Shown here piece after piece: positions 35,499 to 43,176 of a stretch of 64,000 nucleotides of DNA. This DNA comes from JBEVJK01 sp963791325 (lineage in GTDB: Bacteria > Pseudomonadota > Alphaproteobacteria > Rhizobiales > Rhizobiaceae): positions 1-64,000 of the forward strand of contig CAWBRU010000018.1 of assembly GCA_963791325.1 (NCBI GenBank), in the 5' to 3' direction. Below the pieces are notes generated by a model. It worked only from the letters and a program-made list of their open reading frames with translations, ran no database searches and was not told the DNA's origin. Both the position numbers and the translations under genes were made by a program. Every line of letters begins with the position of its first letter. The first letter of the stretch is position 1.

Positions 35499-35939
35499 AT
35501 GCCGATGCTCGACACCGTTCTGGCCAGGGTTCGAACCATGATCGAAGGAGATCCGGGGATCCGCAAGGTTGCCGACGACCCGGTGCTGTCGGCCGAGCTG
35601 TTGCTGCTGTTCCGGATGATTCTGGCCGACGGCAAGGTCGACGACAGCGAGATGAAGGCATTCCGGCGGATCTGCCGCAACTCCTTCGGCATCGAGGAGG
35701 ACAGCATCGACGGCGTCGTCGACTACCTGAACGACTACGGCTACGAGACCACCGGCACCCAGGCGGTGGCGCTGTTCCGCGACCTCGACCTCGACCGGCG
35801 CAAGCAGCTTGCCCTGCATATGGCCGAGATCGCCAAGGCCGACACCGAACTCGCCCAGCAAGAAATCCGGCTGCTGCGGCGCACGCTGGAGCTGCTGGGC
35901 GTGTCGGCGCGCGAGCTCGCCAGCCCGAACAGCGCCTGA
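35499..35939 (+). CDS. terB: TerB-family protein
   Basis: The 146-residue all-helical protein matches the TerB/tellurite-resistance-like family: LSAELLLLFRMILADGKVDD and HMAEIAKADTELAQQEIRLL are the acidic blocks that form its metal-binding or scaffold surface. It is cytoplasmic and has no catalytic motif. The ATG at 35505 (MLDTVLARV) has the better placed AAGGGG and may be the true start rather than 35499. It stands alone with palindromic repeats 25 bases on either side. Stand-alone TerB proteins need not confer tellurite resistance. Confidence 0.8.
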   Translation: MPMLDTVLARVRTMIEGDPGIRKVADDPVLSAELLLLFRMILADGKVDDSEMKAFRRICRNSFGIEEDSIDGVVDYLNDYGYETTGTQAVALFRDLDLDRRKQLALHMAEIAKADTELAQQEIRLLRRTLELLGVSARELASPNSA

Positions 35940-35963
35940 TCGCAGCGCCACGGCGAGGCCGTC

Positions 35964-36012
35964 GATTCCGGACGGAGAAACCGTTTTCCGCTTTCTCCGG
36001 GAATTGCTTCAG
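35964..36012. repeat. Palindromic interspersed repeat, copy 2
   Basis: It reads GATTCCGGACGGAGAAACCG ... CTTTCTCCGGGAATTGC, the same layout and orientation as copy 1 with several base differences. Its right end contains the stop codon (36009-36011) of the minus-strand ABC ATPase gene. Confidence 0.75.
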
Positions 36013-37637
36013 CCCTGCTCGCCGAGCCGCCGGGCGATCGCCCGGTGGAGGTCGGGTGCTGCCCCGACCAGCGCCCGCGCCGCCGCCGAGCTCGGCTCGG
36101 CGAACACCGCCGCCGTCGGCCCGCGCTCGACAATCTTGCCATCGGCCATCACCATCACGTCGTCGGTCAGCGCGCGGGCCACCGTCAGGTCGTGGGTGAT
36201 GAACAGGAAGGCGATGCCGAGGCGTCGGTTGAGCTCGGCGAACAGGTCGAGGATCTGCGCCCGGATCGACACGTCGAGCGCCGAGACGGGCTCGTCGGCG
36301 ACGACGAGCTTGGGCCGGGTGATGATGGCGCGGGCAATCGACAGCCTTTGGCGCTGGCCGCCGGAGAACTCGTGCGCAAACTTGTCGAGGTCGGCGGCCG
36401 GCAGCCCCACCTCGGCCAGCGCGGCCGCAACGCGGCTGCGGCGCTCGGCGCCCGTCAGCCGCTCGTCCAGCACGTGCAGCGGCTCGGCCACCAGCCGCTC
36501 GACCCGGTGGCGGGGATCGAACGAGCCGTAGGGATCCTGGAACACCACCTGCATCTCCCGGCGGGCCTGCCGCAGTGCCGCTTCGGACTGCCCGGTCAGC
36601 GACATGCCGTCGAAGCGGACCGTTCCGGCGCTCGGACGGTCGAGCGCCAGCACCAGCCGGGCAAGGGTCGACTTGCCGCAGCCGGAGCGGCCGACGAGCG
36701 CCACGGATTGTCCGGCCCGGATCTCGAAGGAGACGTCGTCGACCGCGTGGACGGGAGCGCCGCGCCCGAACAGCGAGGTCCGCCGGCCCGGATAAATGCG
36801 GGTCAGGCGCTCCACCGAAAGCAGCGCGCCGCCGTCCGCCGGCTTGAGCCGATGGCGGCTCCTGCGGGCCGGGACGTGCATGGAGGCCTGCGCCAGCTGG
36901 CGGGTATAGGGGTGCTCCTGGCGGGAGAGGACGGCCGCCGTCTCGCCGCTCTCCATCACCGCGCCGCCGCGCATCACCACGATCTCGTCGGCCATGCCGG
37001 CGACCACGGCAAGGTCGTGCGAGATCAGCAGGAGCGCCATGTCGTCCGCCTCGACCAGCTCGCGCAGCAGCTCCAGAATCTGCTTCTGCAGCACCACGTC
37101 GAGGGCGGTGGTCGGCTCATCGGCGATCAACAGCTTGGGCTTCAGCGCGCAGGCGATCGCGATCACCACCCGCTGCCGCTGTCCGCCGGACAATTCGTGC
37201 GGAAAGGTGGTCAGCGGGAACCGCGATTGCGGCAGGCCGACCCGGTCGAGCATCTCGGCGGCCCTGGCCTCGGCCGCGCGGCGGGGAAGCCGGGTGTGCC
37301 AGCCGATCCCTTCGGCGACCTGCGCGCCGATCGTCTTGACCGGGTTGAGCGCCGTCATCGGCTCCTGAAACACCATGCCGATGTCGTCGCCGCGCAGCCG
37401 GTTCATCTCGGCCTCGCTGGCGCCGAGCAGATCGCGTCCGTCGAAGGTGATGCGGCCGCCGGCGCGGGCGTGCTCGGGCAGCAGACGCATCACGGAGAGG
37501 GCGGTCATCGATTTGCCCGAGCCCGACTCGCCCACCAGGGCGGTGATCTTGCCGCGCGCCAGGCTGAGGTCGACGCCGTTCAGGATCGGCACCGCATCGA
37601 TCGACACGCGCAAACCGGCGATTTCGAGCAGGCTCAA
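36009..37637 (-). CDS. Peptide-type ABC transporter, fused double ATPase
   Basis: This 542-residue subunit has two complete ATPase domains in one chain, like YejF. Domain 1 carries Walker A GESGSGKS and signature LSGGQRQRV; domain 2 carries GRSGCGKS and FSGGQRQRLS, each followed by an ADEP Walker B. It powers import by the two permeases upstream. The start is taken as the TTG at 37637 (LSLLEIAGLRV), because it overlaps the permease stop as TTGA and the domain begins there; the frame further upstream is a low-complexity arginine stretch. Confidence 0.9.
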   Translation of the reverse strand: MSLLEIAGLRVSIDAVPILNGVDLSLARGKITALVGESGSGKSMTALSVMRLLPEHARAGGRITFDGRDLLGASEAEMNRLRGDDIGMVFQEPMTALNPVKTIGAQVAEGIGWHTRLPRRAAEARAAEMLDRVGLPQSRFPLTTFPHELSGGQRQRVVIAIACALKPKLLIADEPTTALDVVLQKQILELLRELVEADDMALLLISHDLAVVAGMADEIVVMRGGAVMESGETAAVLSRQEHPYTRQLAQASMHVPARRSRHRLKPADGGALLSVERLTRIYPGRRTSLFGRGAPVHAVDDVSFEIRAGQSVALVGRSGCGKSTLARLVLALDRPSAGTVRFDGMSLTGQSEAALRQARREMQVVFQDPYGSFDPRHRVERLVAEPLHVLDERLTGAERRSRVAAALAEVGLPAADLDKFAHEFSGGQRQRLSIARAIITRPKLVVADEPVSALDVSIRAQILDLFAELNRRLGIAFLFITHDLTVARALTDDVMVMADGKIVERGPTAAVFAEPSSAAARALVGAAPDLHRAIARRLGEQG

Positions 37638-38494
37638 CGGCGCCGCCTCAGCTTCGGATCGAACGCGTCGGCGAGCCCGTCGCCGAGCAGATTGAGGCCG
37701 AGCACGGTGACGACGATGGCGCAGCCGGGGAAGATTGCGAGCCACGGGGCGACCGCCATCCGGGTCTGGGCCTCGAACAGCATCCGCCCCCAGCTCGGCA
37801 GCGGCGGCTGCGCGCCGAGCCCGAGATAGGAGAGCCCGGCCTCGGCGAGCACGCCGAGCGCGAACTGGATCGTCGCCTGAACCAGCAACTGGCTGGCGAT
37901 GTTGGGCAGGATGTGCTCGACGGTGATCAGCGTCTGGCCCTTGCCGGCGGCGCGCGCGGCGAGGATGAATTCGCGCGGCCAGAGCGCCAGCGCCCCGGCG
38001 CGCGCCACCCGGGCGAATACCGGGATGTTGAAGATGCCGATGGCGATGATGGCATTGACCGCGCCCGGCCCGAACACCGCCGTGATCATCACCGCCGACA
38101 GCAGCGCCGGAAATGCGAATACCAGATCGTTGAAGCGCATCACCAACTCGTCGGCGACGCCGCCGCGCGCCGCGGCCAGACAGCCGACCGGCACGCCGAT
38201 GCCCATGCCGATCGCCACCGCGACCAGCGCGACGGCGATCGAGTTGCGCGCCCCGACCATGATCATCGACAGGACGTCGCGGCCGAAATGATCGGTGCCG
38301 AAGAGGTGCGCCGCCGACGGCGGCTGCAGCCGATCGGCGACCACCAGGCGGGTGACGTCGTAGGGCGTCCAGACCAGCGAGGAAGCGGCGGTGAGGGCGA
38401 TCAGCGCGGTGATCGCCAGGCCCAGCGTGAACGAGCGATTGGCGAGCGCGCGGGCCAGCAAACCCGGTGCCGCGTCCGGCACGGCGCCGCTCAC
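37634..38494 (-). CDS. Peptide-type ABC transporter permease (DppC-like)
   Basis: The 286-residue membrane subunit has a first helix at FTLGLAITALIALTAASSLV and the conserved LFGTDHFGRDVLSMIMVGAR, then the EAA loop region ILAARAAGKGQTLITVEHIL. It ends with helices around VVTVLGLNLLGDGLADAFDP. The GTG start at 38494 overlaps the upstream permease stop (GTGA), and its own stop overlaps the ATPase start, so translation is coupled along the operon. Confidence 0.92.
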   Translation of the reverse strand: MSGAVPDAAPGLLARALANRSFTLGLAITALIALTAASSLVWTPYDVTRLVVADRLQPPSAAHLFGTDHFGRDVLSMIMVGARNSIAVALVAVAIGMGIGVPVGCLAAARGGVADELVMRFNDLVFAFPALLSAVMITAVFGPGAVNAIIAIGIFNIPVFARVARAGALALWPREFILAARAAGKGQTLITVEHILPNIASQLLVQATIQFALGVLAEAGLSYLGLGAQPPLPSWGRMLFEAQTRMAVAPWLAIFPGCAIVVTVLGLNLLGDGLADAFDPKLRRRR

Positions 38495-39438
38495 GGCGCT
38501 TGCCTCAGGCGCGGGTCGACCAGCGCGTAGGAAAGGTCGACCGCGAGATTGACCAGGATCACCGCGGCAACCAACAGCATGACCACGCTCTCGACCACGA
38601 TCAGGTCGCGCTGGGTGATCGCCTGGAAGATCAGTCGGCCGAGGCCGGGCAGATAGAAAACGTTCTCGATGATGATCGTGCCGGCGAGCAGGAAGGCGAA
38701 TTGCAGGCCCAGAATGGTAAGCACGGGGATCAGCGCGTTGCGCAAGGCGTGGTGCCAGAGCACGGCGCGCCGCGGCAGGCCCTTGGCGCGCGCGGTGCGG
38801 ATGAAATCCTCGCCGAGCACCTCGATCAGGGCCGCCCGGGTCACCCGGGCAAGGATCGCCGCCTGGGGCAAGGCGAGCGCCACCGCCGGCAGGATCAGCG
38901 CCTTGAGCGCCGGCCAGATGCCGGCGCCCCAGCCGGGAAACCCGCCGGCCGGAACCAGCCGGAGGAACACCGCGAACACATAGATCAAGAGCAGCGCGAA
39001 CCAGAAGTTGGGCACGGCGACGCCGATTTGGGCCGCACCCATCGCCAGCGTGTCCGAAAGGCGTCCGCGGCGCGAAGCGGCGAACAGCCCGACGGGCAAG
39101 GCGATCGCGCTCGACAGGAGCAGGGCAATCACGGCGAGCGGCAGCGAGACGGCCAGCCGCTCCGCAACGAGGTCGATCACCGGCACCGAATAGGTATAGG
39201 ACTGGCCGAAATCGAGGCGCAGCAGGCCGCCGGCCCAGGCGAGGTAGCGGACGATCAGCGGCTGGTCGAGCCCCATCTGGCTGCGCAGCGCCGCCAGGGC
39301 GTCGTCGCTGGCGTTGAAGCCGAGCATCAGCCGCGCCGGATCGCCGGGCAGCACCTCCAGCACGGCGAAGACGACCCACGAGGCGACCACCAACGTCGCC
39401 AGCGCGATCAGCAGCCGCTTGAGGAGAAAGGCCGTCAC
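38491..39438 (-). CDS. Peptide-type ABC transporter permease (DppB-like)
   Basis: The 315-residue permease begins FLLKRLLIALATLVVASWVV and carries VLEVLPGDPARLMLG, the hallmark of DppB/OppB-type subunits. The EAA loop contains IRTARAKGLPRRAVLWHHAL. About six helices are visible. It lies 145 bases after the substrate-binding-protein gene. Confidence 0.92.
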   Translation of the reverse strand: MTAFLLKRLLIALATLVVASWVVFAVLEVLPGDPARLMLGFNASDDALAALRSQMGLDQPLIVRYLAWAGGLLRLDFGQSYTYSVPVIDLVAERLAVSLPLAVIALLLSSAIALPVGLFAASRRGRLSDTLAMGAAQIGVAVPNFWFALLLIYVFAVFLRLVPAGGFPGWGAGIWPALKALILPAVALALPQAAILARVTRAALIEVLGEDFIRTARAKGLPRRAVLWHHALRNALIPVLTILGLQFAFLLAGTIIIENVFYLPGLGRLIFQAITQRDLIVVESVVMLLVAAVILVNLAVDLSYALVDPRLRQAP

Positions 39439-39504
39439 CGGGAGATCCCAAGCGGCCGCGCGTGGATCCCCATCCCCCGTCGCGAGTGGCGAACCGACAG
39501 CGAT

Positions 39505-39521
39505 CCGGCAGTCGTTGCCGG
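39505..39521. other. Stem-loop between binding protein and permease genes
   Basis: CCGGCA, five loop bases and TGCCGG lie in the 145-base gap behind the binding-protein gene. Stem-loops at this position often stabilise the upstream message of binding proteins so that more of that subunit is made. No T-run follows. Confidence 0.35.
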
Positions 39522-39583
39522 TTGGCGGGATCGGTGAAGCCGCTGCGGCGGCTGCACGCCGACCGGCAGCCCCGCGGCCGGCC

Positions 39584-41062
39584 TCAATCGGCCCATTTCA
39601 CCTTGGTCAGATCGGTGGCCTGGATCGGCGCGTTCTCCCACATGCCGTCGAGCTTGGCATCCCACACGCCGACCTTGGGCAGCTCGTACAGAAAGCCGAC
39701 GACGGCGTCATCGGCGAGGATCTTCTGCGCCTTCGCAGAAAGCTCCTTGCGCTTGGCGTCGTCGGCGGTGACGTTGAGGTCGGCGATGACCTTGTCGAAG
39801 TCGGGATTGTCGTAGTTGAAGTAGTAGTCCTTGCGCGAATAGATATCGATGTCGTTCGGCTCGGTGTGCGAGACGATCGTCAGGTCGTAGTCTTTCTTCG
39901 TGAAGACCTTGTCGAGCCAGTCCGCCCACTCGACCGGGATGATCTCGAGCTCGATGCCGACGTCGCGCAGCTCGGAGGCGATGATCTCGCCGCCCAGGCG
40001 CGCATAGGAGGGCGGCGGCAGCTTCAGCGTGGCCTTGAAGCCGTTCTCCAGCCCCGCCTCCTTGAGCAGCGCCTTGGCCTTGTCGACGTCATGCGGATAG
40101 ACCCCGGTCAGGTCGACATAGGCGGGATTGGAAGGCGACATATGCGAGCCGATCGGCTGGCCGAGCCCGGCCGAGGCCCCGTCGATGATCGCCTTGCGGT
40201 CGAGCGCATAGGAGATCGCCTGGCGCACCTTGAGCTGATCGAAGGGCGGCTTCTTGTTGTTGATCGCCAGAATGGTCTCGCCTTCGCTCGATCCGACGAC
40301 GACCTTGAAACGCGGGTCGGACTGGATCTGCGCGACCGCGTCGGGGGAAAAGAACGGAAATGCCTGGACGTCGCCGGACAGCAGCGCCGGGACGGCGGCG
40401 GCGTCGTCTGGAATGAAGCGGAACTCGACCTTGTCCAGCGCCACCGGGGCGCCCCAATAGCCGTCGGCCTTGCTGAGCGTAACCGAGGAGCCCTTGGCCC
40501 AATTGTCGAACTTGAACGGGCCGGTACCGATCGGCTTCTGCTTGTTGGTGTCGGCCGATTTCGGTGAGACGATCACCGCGTCGCCCCAGCCCATATTATA
40601 GAGGAACGAGCCCTGCGGCTGCTTGAGCGTCACCTTGACGGTGACCGGATCGACGACGTCGACCTGGTCGATCGCCGCAAACAGCGCTTTCTGCGCGTTG
40701 GTCGAATTGTCGGCGCGGGCCCGATCGAGCGAGAACTTGACGTCGGCCGCGGAGAACGGCGTGCCGTCGTGGAATTTGACCCCGTCGTGCAGCTTGAAGG
40801 TGTAGACCTTGCCGTCGTCCGAGATCGTCCAGCTCTGCGCTAAGGCCGGCTCGACCTCGCCGCCGGCGCCGATGCGGGTGAGCCCCTCGAACACGTTGGC
40901 ATAGAGGACCTCGTCGATCGCCGCCGCAGCGCCGGCGGTCGGATCGAGATGCGGCGGCTCGAGCGTCAGCCCGACGACCAGGTCGGTGCGGGCGGCCGCC
41001 GCATGGCCGGTCAAGGCGAGCGCCAGCGCTGCCGCTGCCAAGAGGGATTTCCAGGCGCCCAT
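39584..41062 (-). CDS. Periplasmic substrate-binding protein, family 5
   Basis: The 492-residue protein begins with a signal peptide (WKSLLAAAALALALTGHAAA) and then LVVGLTLEPPHLDPTAGAAA, VYTFKLHDGVKFHDGTPFSA and PIGTGPFKFDNWAKG, all hallmarks of dipeptide/oligopeptide-binding proteins. It captures substrate in the periplasm for the DppBC-type permeases. The ATG at 41062 is chosen because GGGAG lies 10 bases before it and the signal peptide follows directly. The upstream M20 hydrolase on the same strand suggests N-acylated or small peptide-like substrates. Confidence 0.9.
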   Translation of the reverse strand: MGAWKSLLAAAALALALTGHAAAARTDLVVGLTLEPPHLDPTAGAAAAIDEVLYANVFEGLTRIGAGGEVEPALAQSWTISDDGKVYTFKLHDGVKFHDGTPFSAADVKFSLDRARADNSTNAQKALFAAIDQVDVVDPVTVKVTLKQPQGSFLYNMGWGDAVIVSPKSADTNKQKPIGTGPFKFDNWAKGSSVTLSKADGYWGAPVALDKVEFRFIPDDAAAVPALLSGDVQAFPFFSPDAVAQIQSDPRFKVVVGSSEGETILAINNKKPPFDQLKVRQAISYALDRKAIIDGASAGLGQPIGSHMSPSNPAYVDLTGVYPHDVDKAKALLKEAGLENGFKATLKLPPPSYARLGGEIIASELRDVGIELEIIPVEWADWLDKVFTKKDYDLTIVSHTEPNDIDIYSRKDYYFNYDNPDFDKVIADLNVTADDAKRKELSAKAQKILADDAVVGFLYELPKVGVWDAKLDGMWENAPIQATDLTKVKWAD

Positions 41063-41173
41063 CGAACATTCTCCCACCAACGAAGGGCCGGATTGAAGCC
41101 CGATTTCCCTTGCGAGTAAATCGCCATTGTGCCGCGCCGGGGGCAGCGGCGCGCGGCAGCTGCCCCGGCCTCG

Positions 41174-42448
41174 CTATCTGCCGCCCTGCAGCAGCACGTC
41201 GAGGCTGATCGCCATCACCGTCGCCGCGTCGACCATGTCGGCGATGCCGACCCACTCGTCGGGCCGATGGGCGAGGTCGAGAATGCCGGGTCCGTAGGCG
41301 ATGCAGTCGTCGAGGTGGCCGATGCGGGAAATGTGCTTCTGGTCGTAGGTTCCCGGTGAGATCACATAGTCCGGCTCACGCCCGAGAACGCTGCGGATGC
41401 CGTTGGCAACGGCGGCAGCGACCGGCGCGTCCGGCTCGGTCATCAGCGGCAGCACCTCCATCACGTCGCGGATCTCGTAGACAAATTTCGGCCGCTCGCG
41501 CGCCAGCCGCTCGAGGATCGAGGTCACCTCCTGCTTGACTGCGCCAATGTCCTCCTCGAGCAGAAAGCGCCGGTCGATGATGATCCGGCAGGAATCGGGG
41601 ACGTTGGGGGCCGGCAGGCCGGGGAAGAAATCCTCGGTCTGCCCGCCATGGACGGAATTGATGTTGAGGGTGGAGCGGCGCGCGCCCTCCGGCACCACCG
41701 GCATGCGGGTCTGCTTGGCGGCCAAGGCGGGGAACAGTTCCGCCTCGAAGGCTGCCAAGACCGCCGCCATGTGGCGCACGGCGCAATCGCCGAGGAACGG
41801 CATCGAGCCGTGGGCGATCTCGCCCTTGGTCTCGATCTCGGCCCACCAGACGCCGCGATGGCCGAGGCAGATGCGATCCTTGTTGAGCGGTTCGGGGATG
41901 ATCACGTGATCGACCCGCGGCTTCGAGAACAGGCCGAGCCGCGCCAGATGGGCGACACCGCCGAACCCGCCGGACTCCTCATCCGCCGTGCCGGAGATCT
42001 CGATCGCCCCGGGAAAGCCCGGAAAAACCTCGATGAAGGCGTCGGCGGCGATGATCGACGCCGCCAGCCCGCCCTTCATGTCGCAGGCGCCGCGTCCGAA
42101 TACCTTGCCGTCGCGGACCACCCCGGCAAACGGCTCGACCGTCCAGTCTTCGCCGGGCTCGACCACATCGATGTGGGAATTGAAGTGGACGCAGGCACCG
42201 GGCCGCCGCCCGTCGCGGCGCGCCACAACGTTGATCCGCGGAAAGTGGTCGCTGTCGCCCGGCGCCCCCTCGGCGCGGAAGAAGCGCACCGCAAAGCCGC
42301 TCCGGGCGAGCCGCGCGGCGAGGAATTCTGCACAGGGGCGGTAGGCCGCGCCCGGCGGATTGACGGTGGGGAAGCGGATGAGCTCGGCCGTCAGCTCGAC
42401 GAGCTCATCGGTGCGGGCTTCGACGGCCCTGCGCAGCCGGTCCTTCAT
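41174..42448 (-). CDS. M20-family deacylase (ArgE/DapE-like)
   Basis: This 424-residue hydrolase has the metal-site blocks CVHFNSHIDVVEPGEDW (His, Asp), GRGACDMKGGLAASIIAADA (Asp) and SGTADEESGGFGG (the Glu pair), plus the C-terminal GTYDQKHISRIGHL. It cleaves an amide bond of an N-acyl amino acid or succinyl/acetyl derivative using two metals. The ATG at 42448 is a best guess; an upstream extension is low-complexity. It is the first gene of the minus-strand transport operon, so its substrate probably enters by that transporter. Confidence 0.85.
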   Translation of the reverse strand: MKDRLRRAVEARTDELVELTAELIRFPTVNPPGAAYRPCAEFLAARLARSGFAVRFFRAEGAPGDSDHFPRINVVARRDGRRPGACVHFNSHIDVVEPGEDWTVEPFAGVVRDGKVFGRGACDMKGGLAASIIAADAFIEVFPGFPGAIEISGTADEESGGFGGVAHLARLGLFSKPRVDHVIIPEPLNKDRICLGHRGVWWAEIETKGEIAHGSMPFLGDCAVRHMAAVLAAFEAELFPALAAKQTRMPVVPEGARRSTLNINSVHGGQTEDFFPGLPAPNVPDSCRIIIDRRFLLEEDIGAVKQEVTSILERLARERPKFVYEIRDVMEVLPLMTEPDAPVAAAVANGIRSVLGREPDYVISPGTYDQKHISRIGHLDDCIAYGPGILDLAHRPDEWVGIADMVDAATVMAISLDVLLQGGR

Positions 42449-42544
42449 CGGCCCAGTTGAACGCGCCGCGGCTGCCTTGGCAACTGCCTGGCGCCCGCCT
42501 CTCCCTGACGCCGCAATCTGCAAGTCCGAAAAAGGAATTCCTTA

Positions 42545-42606
42545 AAGAACCTCGTGTAACGTCCACGATCTCTACATGGAGGCGAAGTAGAAGCACGAGG
42601 GTTCTT
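42545..42606 (+). promoter_or_regulatory. 5' leader hairpin that covers the L,D-transpeptidase ribosome binding site
   Basis: AAGAACCTCGTG (42545-42556) pairs with CACGAGGGTTCTT (42594-42606) over 12 base pairs with one bulged G. The GAGGG ribosome binding site of the next gene lies inside the right arm, so folding would hide it. The 37-base loop contains a tiny frame, ATG GAG GCG AAG TAG, at 42576-42590. Confidence 0.55.
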
Positions 42607-42610
42607 GCGA

Positions 42611-43042
42611 ATGAAGAAGTCGATGCTTGCGGGCCTGGCAATGGCCGCATTGCTGTTCGGAGCTGCGGGCGAAAGTGCCGCTGCCGGCCTGGTGGCGCGC
42701 ATCAGCGTCTCCAGCCAGACGATGACGGTCAGCCATTACGGCCGCGTGATCCACACCTGGCCGGTGTCGACGGCGCGGGGCGGCTACTTCACGCCGCGCG
42801 GCAGCTATCGCCCGACCCGGCTCAACCGGATGTGGTACTCGCGCAAATACCACATGTCGCCGATGCCCTATTCGGTGTTCTTCCGCGGCGGCTATGCCGT
42901 CCACGGCACCGGCTATGTCAAGCAGCTGGGACGTCCGGCCTCGCACGGCTGCGTTCGGCTGGCGACCGGCAATGCGGCGATGTTCTATTCGCTGGTCAGG
43001 CAGGTCGGCCCGGGCAACACCCGCATCGTCGTCGTCAACTAG
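42611..43042 (+). CDS. L,D-transpeptidase (YkuD domain)
   Basis: The 143-residue secreted enzyme has a signal peptide (MKKSMLAGLAMAALLFGAAG, cut near ESAAA) and one YkuD domain. The catalytic block is HGTGYVKQLGRPASHGCVRL, with the nucleophilic Cys in SHGCVR. It forms 3-3 cross-links in peptidoglycan or attaches outer-membrane proteins to it, in the periplasm. The ATG at 42611 gives the normal signal peptide; a TTG two codons earlier is possible. The leader hairpin suggests translation is regulated. Confidence 0.9.
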   Translation: MKKSMLAGLAMAALLFGAAGESAAAGLVARISVSSQTMTVSHYGRVIHTWPVSTARGGYFTPRGSYRPTRLNRMWYSRKYHMSPMPYSVFFRGGYAVHGTGYVKQLGRPASHGCVRLATGNAAMFYSLVRQVGPGNTRIVVVN

Positions 43043-43176
43043 GCGCTCCGGCAAATCCGGCCCGACGGCCTCGAACCATCCCGAAATTGTGAGCCGGGCG
43101 GCGTCGCGTGACGCCGACGGCCATTTTCTTTCGGCGGCCCGCCCTGTAGGAGCAGGGAGGATGACGAGCCGAGAAA

